NCBI RefSeq assembly: GCF_014636175.1
Contig: NZ_BMDW01000001.1
Coordinates: forward strand, 248,001 to 312,000
Reading direction: 5' to 3'
Origin: Sphingomonas psychrolutea
GTDB taxonomy: Bacteria; Pseudomonadota; Alphaproteobacteria; Sphingomonadales; Sphingomonadaceae
Length of the DNA stretch: 64,000 nt
Shown: positions 17,899 through 25,693 of the stretch, one piece after another
Position numbering within the stretch: position 1 is the first letter of the stretch
How the letters are laid out: each line of letters opens with the position of its first letter
Made by a program: the position numbers and the translations under genes
The notes under the pieces: model-generated
What the model was told of the DNA's origin: nothing
What the model saw: only the letters and a program-made list of their open reading frames with translations
The model's database searches: none

Positions 17899-18504
17899 GT
17901 GACCCTCGCCCTCATCGATTATGGCGCGGGCAACCTGCATTCGGTCGCCAATGCGCTGAAAGCGGCGGGCGCGACCGACGTGCTGATCACCGCCGATGCC
18001 GCGGCGGTTGCCAAGGCCGACCGCATCGTCCTGCCCGGCGTCGGCGCGTTTGGAGCGTGTGCCGCTGCTTTGCGCGGCGTGCCGGGGATGGTCGAGGCGC
18101 TAGAGGAGCGCGTGCGGGCGGGCGGCGTGCCGTTCCTCGGCATTTGCGTCGGGATGCAATTGATGGCTGATGCGGGCGAGGAGCACGGGGTTCACGCTGG
18201 GCTCGGCTGGGTACGCGGGACAGTGCGGCTGCTCACCCCGAGCGACGCCCACGCCAAGGTCCCGCATATGGGGTGGAACGATGTCGTCCCCGCAACCCCG
18301 CACCCGCTGATCGCGCCGGGCGAGGCGTATTTCCTGCACTCCTATGCGTTCGAGGGCGATGACGTGATCGCCGGGACCGACCATGCCGGGCCAGTCACCG
18401 CCGCGATCGGGCGCCACAATATGCTCGGGGTGCAGTTCCATCCCGAGAAGAGCCAGCGTTATGGTCTGGCGCTGCTGGAAAGGTTTTTGTCGTGGAAGCC
18501 CTGA
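17899..18504 (+). CDS. hisH: Imidazole glycerol phosphate synthase, glutamine amidotransferase subunit
   Basis: 201 residues, GTG start. The class I amidotransferase triad is visible: the nucleophile cysteine in 'PFLGICVGMQLMAD' and the His/Glu pair in 'LGVQFHPEKSQRYG'; the start 'LALIDYGAGNLHSVANAL' and 'VLPGVGAFG' are typical. It releases ammonia from glutamine and passes it to HisF. It lies between two palindromic repeats, so spacing to its neighbours is wider than in compact his operons. Confidence 0.97.
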   Translation: MTLALIDYGAGNLHSVANALKAAGATDVLITADAAAVAKADRIVLPGVGAFGACAAALRGVPGMVEALEERVRAGGVPFLGICVGMQLMADAGEEHGVHAGLGWVRGTVRLLTPSDAHAKVPHMGWNDVVPATPHPLIAPGEAYFLHSYAFEGDDVIAGTDHAGPVTAAIGRHNMLGVQFHPEKSQRYGLALLERFLSWKP

Positions 18505-18512
18505 ACTTCAAA

Positions 18513-18650
18513 TCCTCCCCGGAACGGGGAGGGGGACCGCCAGCCTCCTTCAGGCTGGTGGTGGAGGGGCAGCCGCAACCGTTGCACTCCGTAACTGCCC
18601 CTCCACCGTTCGCTGAATGCTCACGGTCCCCCTCCCCGTTCCGGGGAGGA
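18513..18650. repeat. Nested palindromic repeat between hisH and hisA
   Basis: About 138 bp with complementary ends (tcctccccggaacggggagg at the left and its reverse at the right) and inner complementary blocks. A related element is at 37960-38098. The right end (ggagga at 18645-18650) lies 5 nt before the hisA ATG, so the repeat supplies the hisA ribosome-binding site. Confidence 0.88.
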
Positions 18651-18655
18651 GCGCA

Positions 18656-19390
18656 ATGACTCTCATCATCTTCCCCGCGATCGACCTCAAGGGCGGACAG
18701 GTCGTCCGCCTTGCCGAGGGCGATATGAACCGCGCGACCGTGTACGGCGACGATCCCGCGCACCAAGCGATGCTCTTCGCCGAGCAGGGCGCGGAATATC
18801 TGCATGTCGTCGATCTCGACGGCGCGTTCGCGGGCGCGTCGGTCAATGGCGATGCGGTGGCGGAGATCGTCGCGCGCTTCCCCGGGCATGTGCAATTGGG
18901 CGGCGGCATTCGCGATCGCGCCGGAATCGAGCGCTGGTTCGATCTCGGGGTGTCGCGCGTCGTGATCGGGACGGCGGCGCTGGAAAACCCCGATCTGGTG
19001 CGCGCAGCGGCACGCGATTTTCCCGGCGGCATCGTCGTCGCAGTCGATGCCAAGGACGGCTTCGTCGCGACCAAGGGGTGGGCCGATGTGTCGACCGTCG
19101 AAGTGGTCGATATGGCGCGGCGCTTCGAGGATGCGGGGGTGGCGGCGCTGCTCTTCACCGATGTCGGGCGCGACGGGATGCTGAAGGGCGCGAATGTCGA
19201 GGCGACGGTCGACCTTGCGCGCGCGGTGCGGATTCCGGTGATCGCGAGCGGCGGCGTGAAGGGGATTGCCGAGATTCACGTGCTGGCGCTGCATGCGCGC
19301 GACGGGGTCGAAGGAGTGATTACGGGCCGGGCGTTATATGATGGACGGCTCGATCTGGCGGCGGCGCTGGCCGTGGCGGCGGCGGCGTGA
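18656..19390 (+). CDS. hisA: Phosphoribosylformimino-5-aminoimidazole carboxamide ribotide isomerase
   Basis: 244 residues from ATG 18656, a TIM-barrel enzyme that carries out the Amadori rearrangement in histidine synthesis. The catalytic Asp is in 'IIFPAIDLKGGQVVRL', the second acid in 'LLFTDVGRDGMLKGAN'; phosphate-binding loops are 'VQLGGGIRD' and 'VIASGGVKG'. The frame extends upstream into the palindrome, but the ATG with its ggagga supports this start. Confidence 0.97.
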   Translation: MTLIIFPAIDLKGGQVVRLAEGDMNRATVYGDDPAHQAMLFAEQGAEYLHVVDLDGAFAGASVNGDAVAEIVARFPGHVQLGGGIRDRAGIERWFDLGVSRVVIGTAALENPDLVRAAARDFPGGIVVAVDAKDGFVATKGWADVSTVEVVDMARRFEDAGVAALLFTDVGRDGMLKGANVEATVDLARAVRIPVIASGGVKGIAEIHVLALHARDGVEGVITGRALYDGRLDLAAALAVAAAA

Positions 19391-19563
19391 GGGTTCTCGC
19401 GGAGACGCGGAGACGCGGAGGTGCCAGCGCCGCAGGCAGAATGATTTTCACACAAAACCGGAAAGACACGAAGAAGGTAAGAGACGTTCTTCTTCGCGCC
19501 TTTGCGTCTTTGTGTGAGCCACTCTTTCTTCTTCTCCGCGTCTCCGCGCCTCCGCGCGAACCC
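19391..19563. repeat. Nested palindromic repeat between hisA and hisF
   Basis: Outer arms of 30 nt (19391-19420 and 19534-19563; 3 mismatches) of the gcggagacgcggag type enclose a second inverted pair built around cacacaaaa / tttgtgtg. A member of the same family with perfect outer arms is at 25555-25687. Confidence 0.85.
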
Positions 19564-19589
19564 ATCTTTTTCTTCGAAGTCCCCCACCA

Positions 19590-20360
19590 ATGACCGTCCG
19601 AGCCCGCGTCATCCCCTGTCTCGACGTCGCCAATGGCCGCGTCGTCAAGGGCGTCAATTTCGTCGAACTGCGCGATGCGGGTGATCCGGTCGAGCAAGCA
19701 CGTGCCTACGATGCGGCAGGGGCGGACGAACTCTGCTTCCTCGACATCACCGCCAGTCATGAGGCGCGCGGGACGATCCTCGACGTGGTGCGGCGCACCG
19801 CCGAGGTGTGTTTCATGCCGCTGACGGTCGGCGGCGGGGTGCGCTCGGTCGCGGACGCACGCGCGCTGTTGCTGGCGGGGGCGGACAAGGTCGCGGTCAA
19901 CTCCGCTGCGGTCGAGCGGCCCGAAGTGGTGAGCGAGATCGCCGACAAGTTTGGCAGCCAGTGCGTGGTGGCCTCGGTCGATGCGCGGCGCGTCGCGGAC
20001 GGCTGGGAAGTGTTCACGCACGGCGGCCGGCGCGCGACGGGCATCGATGCGGTGGCGCATGCGTTGCGCCTCGCCGAACTGGGCGCGGGCGAGTTGCTGG
20101 TGACCTCGATGGACCGCGACGGGACCAAGTCCGGCTACGACCTCGATTTGATCCGCACGATCGCCGATCAGGTGCGCGTCCCGGTGGTGGCATCGGGCGG
20201 CGTCGGCGGGCTCGCCGATCTGGTCGCGGGGATTGCCGAGGGGCATGCGAGCGCAGTGCTGGCGGCGTCGATCTTCCATTTCGGCGAGGCGAGCATTGCC
20301 GACGCGCATGCCGCACTGGCGGCGGCCGGGATTCCGGTGCGGCGGCCGGTCAAAAGTTGA
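19590..20360 (+). CDS. hisF: Imidazole glycerol phosphate synthase, cyclase subunit
   Basis: 256 residues, a TIM barrel homologous to HisA. It uses HisH-derived ammonia to form imidazole glycerol phosphate and AICAR. Catalytic aspartates are in '[19 protein letters not shown]' and '[19 protein letters not shown]'; phosphate loops are 'LTVGGGVRS' and 'VVASGGVGG'. It starts 27 bp after the preceding palindrome. Confidence 0.98.
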   Translation: MTVRARVIPCLDVANGRVVKGVNFVELRDAGDPVEQARAYDAAGADELCFLDITASHEARGTILDVVRRTAEVCFMPLTVGGGVRSVADARALLLAGADKVAVNSAAVERPEVVSEIADKFGSQCVVASVDARRVADGWEVFTHGGRRATGIDAVAHALRLAELGAGELLVTSMDRDGTKSGYDLDLIRTIADQVRVPVVASGGVGGLADLVAGIAEGHASAVLAASIFHFGEASIADAHAALAAAGIPVRRPVKS

Positions 20361-20376
20361 TCCCTTTCCACTCTTT

Positions 20377-20485
20377 CGCTTCCCCGGCGAAGGCCGGGGC
20401 CCAGCCGTGGCGTAGACGGAAACTGCGCGCAGCGTTCGAGTAACTCGGCGCTCGCAACTGGGCCCCGGCCTCCGCCGGGGAAGCG
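20377..20485. repeat. Palindromic repeat after hisF
   Basis: Complementary ends (cgcttccccggcgaaggcc at the left; its near-reverse at the right) with inner gggccc blocks, about 109 bp. Same family as 24334-24439 and as the copy inside queG at 26207-26310. Confidence 0.88.
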
Positions 20486-20531
20486 CAACAAAAACAGAGG
20501 AAATTTAAGAGGAAAGCGCTAAGCCCTCGCC

Positions 20532-20717
20532 ATGCGCTTCCTAATAGCCCTCTTCCTCGCCACCCCCGCCTTCGCCGCGCACACCGGCATGCCGAAAATC
20601 CGCACCGGGCCGGAGCTGTCCGATATCGCGCTGTTCGTACTGGCGGCGCTCGGCGTGTGGTTCGTGCGGCGTGCGCTGCGGGCGCGCTTTACCAAGCGCG
20701 ACACGCCGAAGGATTGA
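20532..20717 (+). CDS. Small exported protein with PEP-CTERM-like tail
   Basis: 61 residues. A signal peptide ('MRFLIALFLATPAFAA') is followed by only ~13 residues, then 'GPELSDIALFVLAALGVWFVRRALRARF': a short proline-containing motif, a hydrophobic helix and a basic end. That layout resembles PEP-CTERM exosortase sorting signals (motif, helix, Arg cluster), though the Pro-Glu-Pro core is not exact. It sits inside the his cluster between hisF and hisE. Function is not known; a simple small membrane protein is the alternative. Confidence 0.55.
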   Translation: MRFLIALFLATPAFAAHTGMPKIRTGPELSDIALFVLAALGVWFVRRALRARFTKRDTPKD

Positions 20718-20748
20718 CGCGGACGGCGGCTTGGGCCAGCCCCATTGC

Positions 20749-21069
20749 ATGGCAGACGATACGCTAGACACGCTCGAAGCGACGATCCGGACGCGGCGCG
20801 GAGCCGATCCGGCGACTTCCTATACCGCCAAACTGTTCGCGCGCGGGCGCGGCAAGATCGCGCAGAAGGTCGGCGAGGAAGCGGTCGAAACCGTCATAGC
20901 CGCGCTGACCGAGGACAAGACCGCGCTGATCGGCGAGGCGACCGACCTGATCTTCCATCTGCTCGTGCTGCTGGCGGACTGCGACGTCAGCCTCGACGAT
21001 ATCCGCGCAGAGATTCGCCACCGCGAAGGCGTGTCGGGAATCGACGAGAAAGCCGCGCGCAAAAGCTGA
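20749..21069 (+). CDS. hisE: Phosphoribosyl-ATP pyrophosphatase
   Basis: 106 residues from ATG 20749, an all-alpha MazG-like pyrophosphohydrolase that removes pyrophosphate from phosphoribosyl-ATP, the second step of histidine synthesis. Family marks: 'SYTAKLFARGRGKIAQKVGEE', 'AVETVIAAL' and the acidic 'EATDLIFHLLVLLAD'. It is monofunctional; hisI is not in the window. It is followed 10 bp later by the HIT gene. Confidence 0.96.
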   Translation: MADDTLDTLEATIRTRRGADPATSYTAKLFARGRGKIAQKVGEEAVETVIAALTEDKTALIGEATDLIFHLLVLLADCDVSLDDIRAEIRHREGVSGIDEKAARKS

Positions 21070-21079
21070 AGGAGCACCC

Positions 21080-21457
21080 ATGCCCGTCGACGCCACGCTA
21101 CCCTATGACGACCAGAACATCTTCGCCAAGATTCTGCGCGGGGAGATTCCGGCGACGCGGCTGTATGAGGACGACTATGCGCTCGCCTTCCCCGATATCA
21201 ACCCGCAAAGCCCGACGCATATCCTGGTGATCCCCAAGGGCGCGTATGTGTCGTGGGACGATTTCAGCGCGCACGCCTCGGATGCCGAGATTACCGGCTT
21301 TGTCCGCGCGGTCGGCACGGTCGCGCGCGATGCCGGCTTGGTCGCGAGCGGATATCGGTTGCTCGCCAATGCGGGTCTAGATTCGCACCAGGAAGTGCCG
21401 CATTTGCACGTGCATATCTTCGCCGGGCGCACGCTCGGGCCGCTGCTGGCGCGCTAA
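21080..21457 (+). CDS. HIT-family (histidine triad) nucleotide-binding protein
   Basis: 125 residues, the size of HinT-type proteins. The histidine triad is 'VPHLHVHIFAG', and the N-terminal 'NIFAKILRGEIPATRLYED' and 'PTHILVIPKG' are typical. HinT enzymes hydrolyse AMP-lysine and related phosphoramidates. It follows hisE with 10 bp spacing, a common sphingomonad arrangement. Confidence 0.93.
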   Translation: MPVDATLPYDDQNIFAKILRGEIPATRLYEDDYALAFPDINPQSPTHILVIPKGAYVSWDDFSAHASDAEITGFVRAVGTVARDAGLVASGYRLLANAGLDSHQEVPHLHVHIFAGRTLGPLLAR

Positions 21458-21546
21458 GGGGATTGCGCCTCGCGCGTTTGCGGTTAGGCTTGAGCATCGA
21501 AACGCAGCCGCTGCCCGACACGGTGCGGCGATAAGGGGATTAGTGA

Positions 21547-23106
21547 ATGGCAACCCGTCCGAAACCGGACCTTTTTTCGCGCATGTGGGGCCGCAAGACG
21601 CTTGCTCAAGTCCAGCGCGAAACACAGACCAGTGAACTCAAGCGCACGCTAGGATCGTGGAATCTGCTGCTGCTCGGCGTTGGCTGCATCATCGGCGCGG
21701 GCATCTTCGTGCGGACCGGAAACGCCGCTGCGCTGCACGCCGGGCCAGCGGTGCTGCTGTCGTTCGTCGTCGCCGGGATCGTCTGTGCCTTTGCCGGGCT
21801 GTGCTATGCCGAATTGTCCTCAACACTCCCCGTCTCGGGCTCGGCCTATACGTATAGCTACACCACGCTGGGCGAGTTCGCCGCGTGGATCATGGGCGCG
21901 TTGTTGATGCTCGAATATGGCCTCGCCGCGTCGGTCGTCGCGGTCGGCTGGGCGGGCTATGTCGTCAGCTTGCTCAAGGATTTCGGGCTCGTCATTCCGC
22001 CGCAGCTGACTGGGCCGAGCGGCTATCCGCTGCTGAAAGACGGCGTGCAAGTGGTGCTCGACGGTGCCCCGGTCTTCACCGTGTTCAATCTGCCCGCCTT
22101 TCTGATCTGCGCCGTGCTGTCGGTGCTGCTCGTCGTCGGCGTGTCGGAAAGCGCCAAGGTCAACAACGCGATCGTCGCGATCAAGGTGACCGTGATTCTC
22201 GCCTTCATCATCATTTGCGGCTACACCGTGCTCGCCGATTTGCCGGCGCGGATCGCCGCCAACTGGACGCCGTTCATCCCGCCCGCCGAAGCCGGCGAGG
22301 GCCATTTCGGCGTCGGCGGCATCATGCGCGCCGCCTCGATCGTGTTCTTCGCTTACATCGGCTTCGAGGCGGTTTCGACTGCCGGCCAAGAAGCCAAGAA
22401 CCCCAAAAAGGACATGCCGTTCGGCATCATCGGCTCGCTGATCGTGTGCACCGTGTTGTACATGCTCGTCGCCGCGGTGCTGACGCTGATGGTCAATTAC
22501 AAGTCGCTCAACGTGCCCGATCCGGTAGCGGTCGCGGTCGACAGCATGGGCCCGCAGTGGAAGTGGTTCGCCGGGATCATCAAGGGCGGTGCGATCATCG
22601 GCCTGACGTCGGTGGTGCTGGTGCTGATGTACGGCCAGACGCGGATTTTCTACACCATGGCGCGCGACGGCTTGCTGCCGCGCATCTTTGCGGCGATCCA
22701 CCCGAAGTTCAAGACGCCGTGGATCAACACGCTGTTCGTCGGGCTGCTCGTTGCGGTTGCGGCTGGCTTCTTCGATATCAACACGCTCGGCGACATGACC
22801 TCGGTCGGCACCCTCGCGGCGTTCGCGATCGTGTGTCTGACGGTCACCTGGCTGCGCGTCACCGCGCCCGATCTGCCGCGCGGCTTCCGCGTGCCGTTCG
22901 GGCCGGTCATCCCGCTGCTCGGCATCGCCTCGTGCATCTATTTGATCACGGCGATCGAGGCGCGCGTGCTGTGGTTCTTCGCCTATTACACCATCGGCGC
23001 GATCGTCGTGTATTTCGCCTATGGCATCCACTTCAGCCGGCTGCAGCAGGATCAGGACGAAATGCCCGGGCCGGAGCTCGGCGAGTTTCCGGGGCCGGTC
23101 CATTAA
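21547..23106 (+). CDS. APC-family amino-acid permease (CAT type)
   Basis: 519 residues with 12 or more hydrophobic segments. The N-terminal 'LGSWNLLLLGVGCIIGAGIFVRTG' is the TM1 substrate-binding break of the APC superfamily; 'FFAYIGFEAVSTAGQEAKNPKKDMP' is the TM6 and loop hallmark of the cationic amino-acid transporter (CAT) group, and 'MYGQTRIFYTMARDGLLP' follows. It is probably a proton-coupled amino-acid importer; the substrate cannot be fixed. A strong terminator follows. Confidence 0.92.
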   Translation: MATRPKPDLFSRMWGRKTLAQVQRETQTSELKRTLGSWNLLLLGVGCIIGAGIFVRTGNAAALHAGPAVLLSFVVAGIVCAFAGLCYAELSSTLPVSGSAYTYSYTTLGEFAAWIMGALLMLEYGLAASVVAVGWAGYVVSLLKDFGLVIPPQLTGPSGYPLLKDGVQVVLDGAPVFTVFNLPAFLICAVLSVLLVVGVSESAKVNNAIVAIKVTVILAFIIICGYTVLADLPARIAANWTPFIPPAEAGEGHFGVGGIMRAASIVFFAYIGFEAVSTAGQEAKNPKKDMPFGIIGSLIVCTVLYMLVAAVLTLMVNYKSLNVPDPVAVAVDSMGPQWKWFAGIIKGGAIIGLTSVVLVLMYGQTRIFYTMARDGLLPRIFAAIHPKFKTPWINTLFVGLLVAVAAGFFDINTLGDMTSVGTLAAFAIVCLTVTWLRVTAPDLPRGFRVPFGPVIPLLGIASCIYLITAIEARVLWFFAYYTIGAIVVYFAYGIHFSRLQQDQDEMPGPELGEFPGPVH

Positions 23107-23126
23107 GGACGCCTGATCTGAACCAC

Positions 23127-23160
23127 AAAAAAGGCCGGGGATCACTCCCCGGCCTTTTTT
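23127..23160. terminator. Bidirectional rho-independent terminator
   Basis: A perfect GC-rich stem (ggccgggga / tccccggcc) with a 4-nt loop is flanked by A6 on the left and T6 on the right, so it can end both the permease transcript and the converging adenosine kinase transcript. Confidence 0.92.
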
Positions 23161-23190
23161 ATGTGTGCGTGTCGCGAACTGACCGTCGCG

Positions 23191-23217
23191 GCTCCCCTCC
23201 CTTCCACGGAGGGGAGG
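23191..23217. repeat. Short hairpin, probable half of an intergenic palindrome
   Basis: 9-bp arms (ctcccctcc at 23192-23200 and ggaggggag at 23208-23216) resemble the ends of the element at 37040-37140. It lies between the terminator and the adenosine kinase stop. Confidence 0.5.
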
Positions 23218-23230
23218 ATAGACCACGGCC

Positions 23231-24229
23231 TCAGCCGAGCTTGCTCGCCACCAGCGCCTTCAAATCGACCTGCGCGCGCGCGCCGTAGTGCGAGATGATC
23301 TCCGCCGCGCAGACCGCACCCATCTTGAGCGAATCGGCGATGCTCTTGCCCTGCGCCTGGCCGTGCAGGAAGCCGGCCGCGAACAGATCGCCCGCACCGG
23401 TGGTGTCGACCACGCGCTCGATCGGCTCGGCCGTGCAGGCGACGGTTTCGCCGCCCGAGACCGCGATCGCGCCCTGTTCGCTGCGCGTGACCACCAGCAT
23501 CGGCACCTGGGTGGCGGCTTCGGCGACCGCGGCATCGAAATCGTCGGTGCCCATCAACGCGGTGATTTCGGCTTCGTTGGCGAACATGATGTCGAGCAAC
23601 CCGTCGGCCATCAGCTTGCGGAAATCGCCGCCGTGGCGCGAAATGCAGAACACGTCGCTGAGCGTGAAGGCGACTTTCCGCCCGGCCGCCCGCGCGACAT
23701 CGATCGCGGCACGCATCGCCTGGCGCGGTTCTTCGGGATCCCACAGATAGCCTTCGAGATACAGGATCGCTGCATTGGCGATCAGATCGCGGTCGAGTGC
23801 TGCCTCGGGCAGGAATTGCGACGCGCCGAGGAAGGTGTTCATCGTGCGCTGCCCATCGGGGGTGACGAAGATCAGGCAGCGCGCGGTGGTCGGCGCGCCA
23901 TCGCGCGCCGCCGTGGTGAAATCGATCCCGACCGCGCGAATGTCGTGCGCGAAGATGTCGCCCAATTCGTCCGATGCGACTTGACCGATGAAACCGCATT
24001 TGCCGCCGAGCGCGGCGATGCCAGCGACGGTGTTGGCGGCCGAACCGCCGCTCGCCTCGATCCCCGGGCCCATCTTGGCGTAGAGCGCATCGGCTTCCTC
24101 GGGCGAGAACATGAGCTGCATCGAGCCCTTGGTCATGCCGGTTTCGGCAAGAAACGCATCGTCGGATTGCGACAGGACATCGACGATCGCATTGCCGATC
24201 GCAACGACGTCATAGGTGGCTTGGGTCAA
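23231..24229 (-). CDS. Adenosine kinase / PfkB-family carbohydrate kinase
   Basis: 332 residues using a TTG start at 24229 with ggag 8 nt upstream; the frame is open further but without family character. PfkB signatures are 'VVAIGNAIVDVL' at the start, 'GGSAANTVAGIAALGGKCGFIG', and the ATP/anion-hole motif 'VVDTTGAGDLFAAGFLHG' with its catalytic Asp. It is the type annotated as adenosine kinase in alphaproteobacteria, salvaging adenosine to AMP; ribokinase-like sugars remain an alternative. Confidence 0.88.
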   Translation of the reverse strand: MTQATYDVVAIGNAIVDVLSQSDDAFLAETGMTKGSMQLMFSPEEADALYAKMGPGIEASGGSAANTVAGIAALGGKCGFIGQVASDELGDIFAHDIRAVGIDFTTAARDGAPTTARCLIFVTPDGQRTMNTFLGASQFLPEAALDRDLIANAAILYLEGYLWDPEEPRQAMRAAIDVARAAGRKVAFTLSDVFCISRHGGDFRKLMADGLLDIMFANEAEITALMGTDDFDAAVAEAATQVPMLVVTRSEQGAIAVSGGETVACTAEPIERVVDTTGAGDLFAAGFLHGQAQGKSIADSLKMGAVCAAEIISHYGARAQVDLKALVASKLG

Positions 24230-24333
24230 GGGTGGATCTCCGGCAGGGAAGTGTTGCCGGGGCCGTACCGAGGTGGTGGGTCGCGTGCAACCGGCGAGGC
24301 GGTTGGGGCCTTCACCGCGCATCCCCCCGATTA

Positions 24334-24439
24334 CCACCCCGGCGAAGGCCGGGGCCCGGTCGCGACACCTGAGATCGTTGAGCGCAGCGCCCCGTTGGTA
24401 AAACATCCGCAACTGGGCCCCGGCCTTCGCCGGGGTGGG
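24334..24439. repeat. Palindromic repeat between adenosine kinase and the EI24 gene
   Basis: About 106 bp with complementary ends (ccaccccggcgaaggccggg and its reverse) and internal hairpins. Same family as 20377-20485 and 26207-26310. Confidence 0.88.
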
Positions 24440-24485
24440 CGCTTGAGGATTTCCGGCGTTTCCGAAAATACTCTACAGCCCCCTT

Positions 24486-25166
24486 ATGCTCAGCGCCTTC
24501 CTCCTCTCGCTCGGCCAGCTCGGCGATCGCAAGATCATTGGGGTGTTCCTGAAATCGCTCGCGGTTACGGTGCTGCTGATCGCGCTGTTCGGCGCGGGGC
24601 TGTGGTATGGTGCGCAGCAAGCCGTGGCAGCCCTCGGCTGGAGCCCCAGTCTCGCCGGGCTGGTGGGCACGATCGCCTTGCTGATCGCGTTCGCTTTGGC
24701 ATGGCTGTTGTTCCGCGCGGTGGCGGTGGCGGTGATGGGGGTGTTTGCCGACGAGGTCGTGATCGCGGTCGAGCGGAAACATTACCCGGCGGCGCTGGCT
24801 TCGGCGCGCGACGTGTCGCTGGCGCGCGGCATCGCGCTGGGCTTGCGCTCGGCGGGTCGCGCGATCCTCGTCAATCTCGCTTTGGCGCCCGTCTACATCA
24901 TGCTGCTGGTGACGGGGGTCGGCACCGCCTTGCTGTTCTTCCTGGTCAATGGCTGGCTGCTCGGCAATGATTTCGGGGCGATGGTCGCGGCGCGCCACAT
25001 GGACGATGCGATGATGCGAGACTGGCGCAAGACCGGCGCGGTCGATCGCTTCGCGCTGGGGGTTGCGGGGACGGCGCTGTTCATGGTTCCGATCCTCAAT
25101 CTGTTCGCGCCGATCATCGGCGCGGCGATGGCAACGCATCTGTTTCACAAGGGGCGCACGGCATGA
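24486..25166 (+). CDS. EI24-domain (CysZ-like) membrane protein
   Basis: 226 residues with four or more membrane segments. The EI24/CysZ pattern is seen in the N-terminal 'LLSLGQLGDRKIIGVFLKSL', the mid-region with a conserved helix pair and 'LVNGWLLGNDFGAMVAARH', then 'LFMVPILNLFAPIIGAAMATHLFH'. CysZ is a sulfate permease in enterics; whether this one transports sulfate is unknown. It overlaps the next lipoprotein gene by 4 bp (ATGA). Confidence 0.86.
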   Translation: MLSAFLLSLGQLGDRKIIGVFLKSLAVTVLLIALFGAGLWYGAQQAVAALGWSPSLAGLVGTIALLIAFALAWLLFRAVAVAVMGVFADEVVIAVERKHYPAALASARDVSLARGIALGLRSAGRAILVNLALAPVYIMLLVTGVGTALLFFLVNGWLLGNDFGAMVAARHMDDAMMRDWRKTGAVDRFALGVAGTALFMVPILNLFAPIIGAAMATHLFHKGRTA

Positions 25167-25543
25167 GAATTTTCGGTGCGATGCTGGTAGGGCTAGCGCT
25201 GGCGGGGTGCGCGACGGACACGGCACGCCCGACCTCAGAGCGCCCGCCGCTCATCCCGATTCCGACCGGGACGGCGGGGCTGGGGCAAGTGATCGGTGCG
25301 AGTGCCGCCAATCTCACCGCCATGTTCGGCGCGCCGGTCGCGGACGTGCGCGAGGGCAGCGCGCGCAAACTCCAGTTCGGCAATGCGACGTGCGTGCTCG
25401 ATGCGTATCTCTATCCCAAGGGGCGCGACCCGAAGGCGGGGGCCGAGCCGGTCGTCACCTATCTCGATGCGCGGCAGACCGACGGATCGCCAATCGACCG
25501 CGCGAGTTGCGTGGGGGCGCTGCAGGCGGGGCGGCGAAGGTAA
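25163..25543 (+). CDS. Small predicted lipoprotein
   Basis: 126 residues. A signal with lipobox 'LALAGCATDTARPT' (Cys17) precedes a compact domain containing 'LGQVIGASAANLTAMFGAP' and 'KLQFGNATCVLDAYLYPKG', which looks like a small beta-rich fold of the SmpA/OmlA-like kind ('LTAMFGAPVADVREGSARKLQF'). Two cysteines in the mature part could form a disulfide. It overlaps the EI24 gene and is probably cotranscribed with it. Function unknown. Confidence 0.72.
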   Translation: MRIFGAMLVGLALAGCATDTARPTSERPPLIPIPTGTAGLGQVIGASAANLTAMFGAPVADVREGSARKLQFGNATCVLDAYLYPKGRDPKAGAEPVVTYLDARQTDGSPIDRASCVGALQAGRRR

Positions 25544-25554
25544 GACAAAAGGGT

Positions 25555-25687
25555 GGTTCGCGCAGAGGCGCGGAGGACGCAGAGGTCGCCCGGAACTATC
25601 GTTCGGGAGACATCATCGAACGATGACGGAACGCTACCGCGCTCATTCTTTTTTCTTCTCTGCGTCCTCCGCGCCTCTGCGCGAACC
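25555..25687. repeat. Palindromic repeat with perfect 30-bp arms
   Basis: Arms 25555-25584 and 25658-25687 are perfectly complementary over 30 bp (ggttcgcgcagaggcgcgga...). Same family as 19391-19563. It separates the lipoprotein gene from the converging queG. Confidence 0.92.
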
Positions 25688-25693
25688 AACCTC

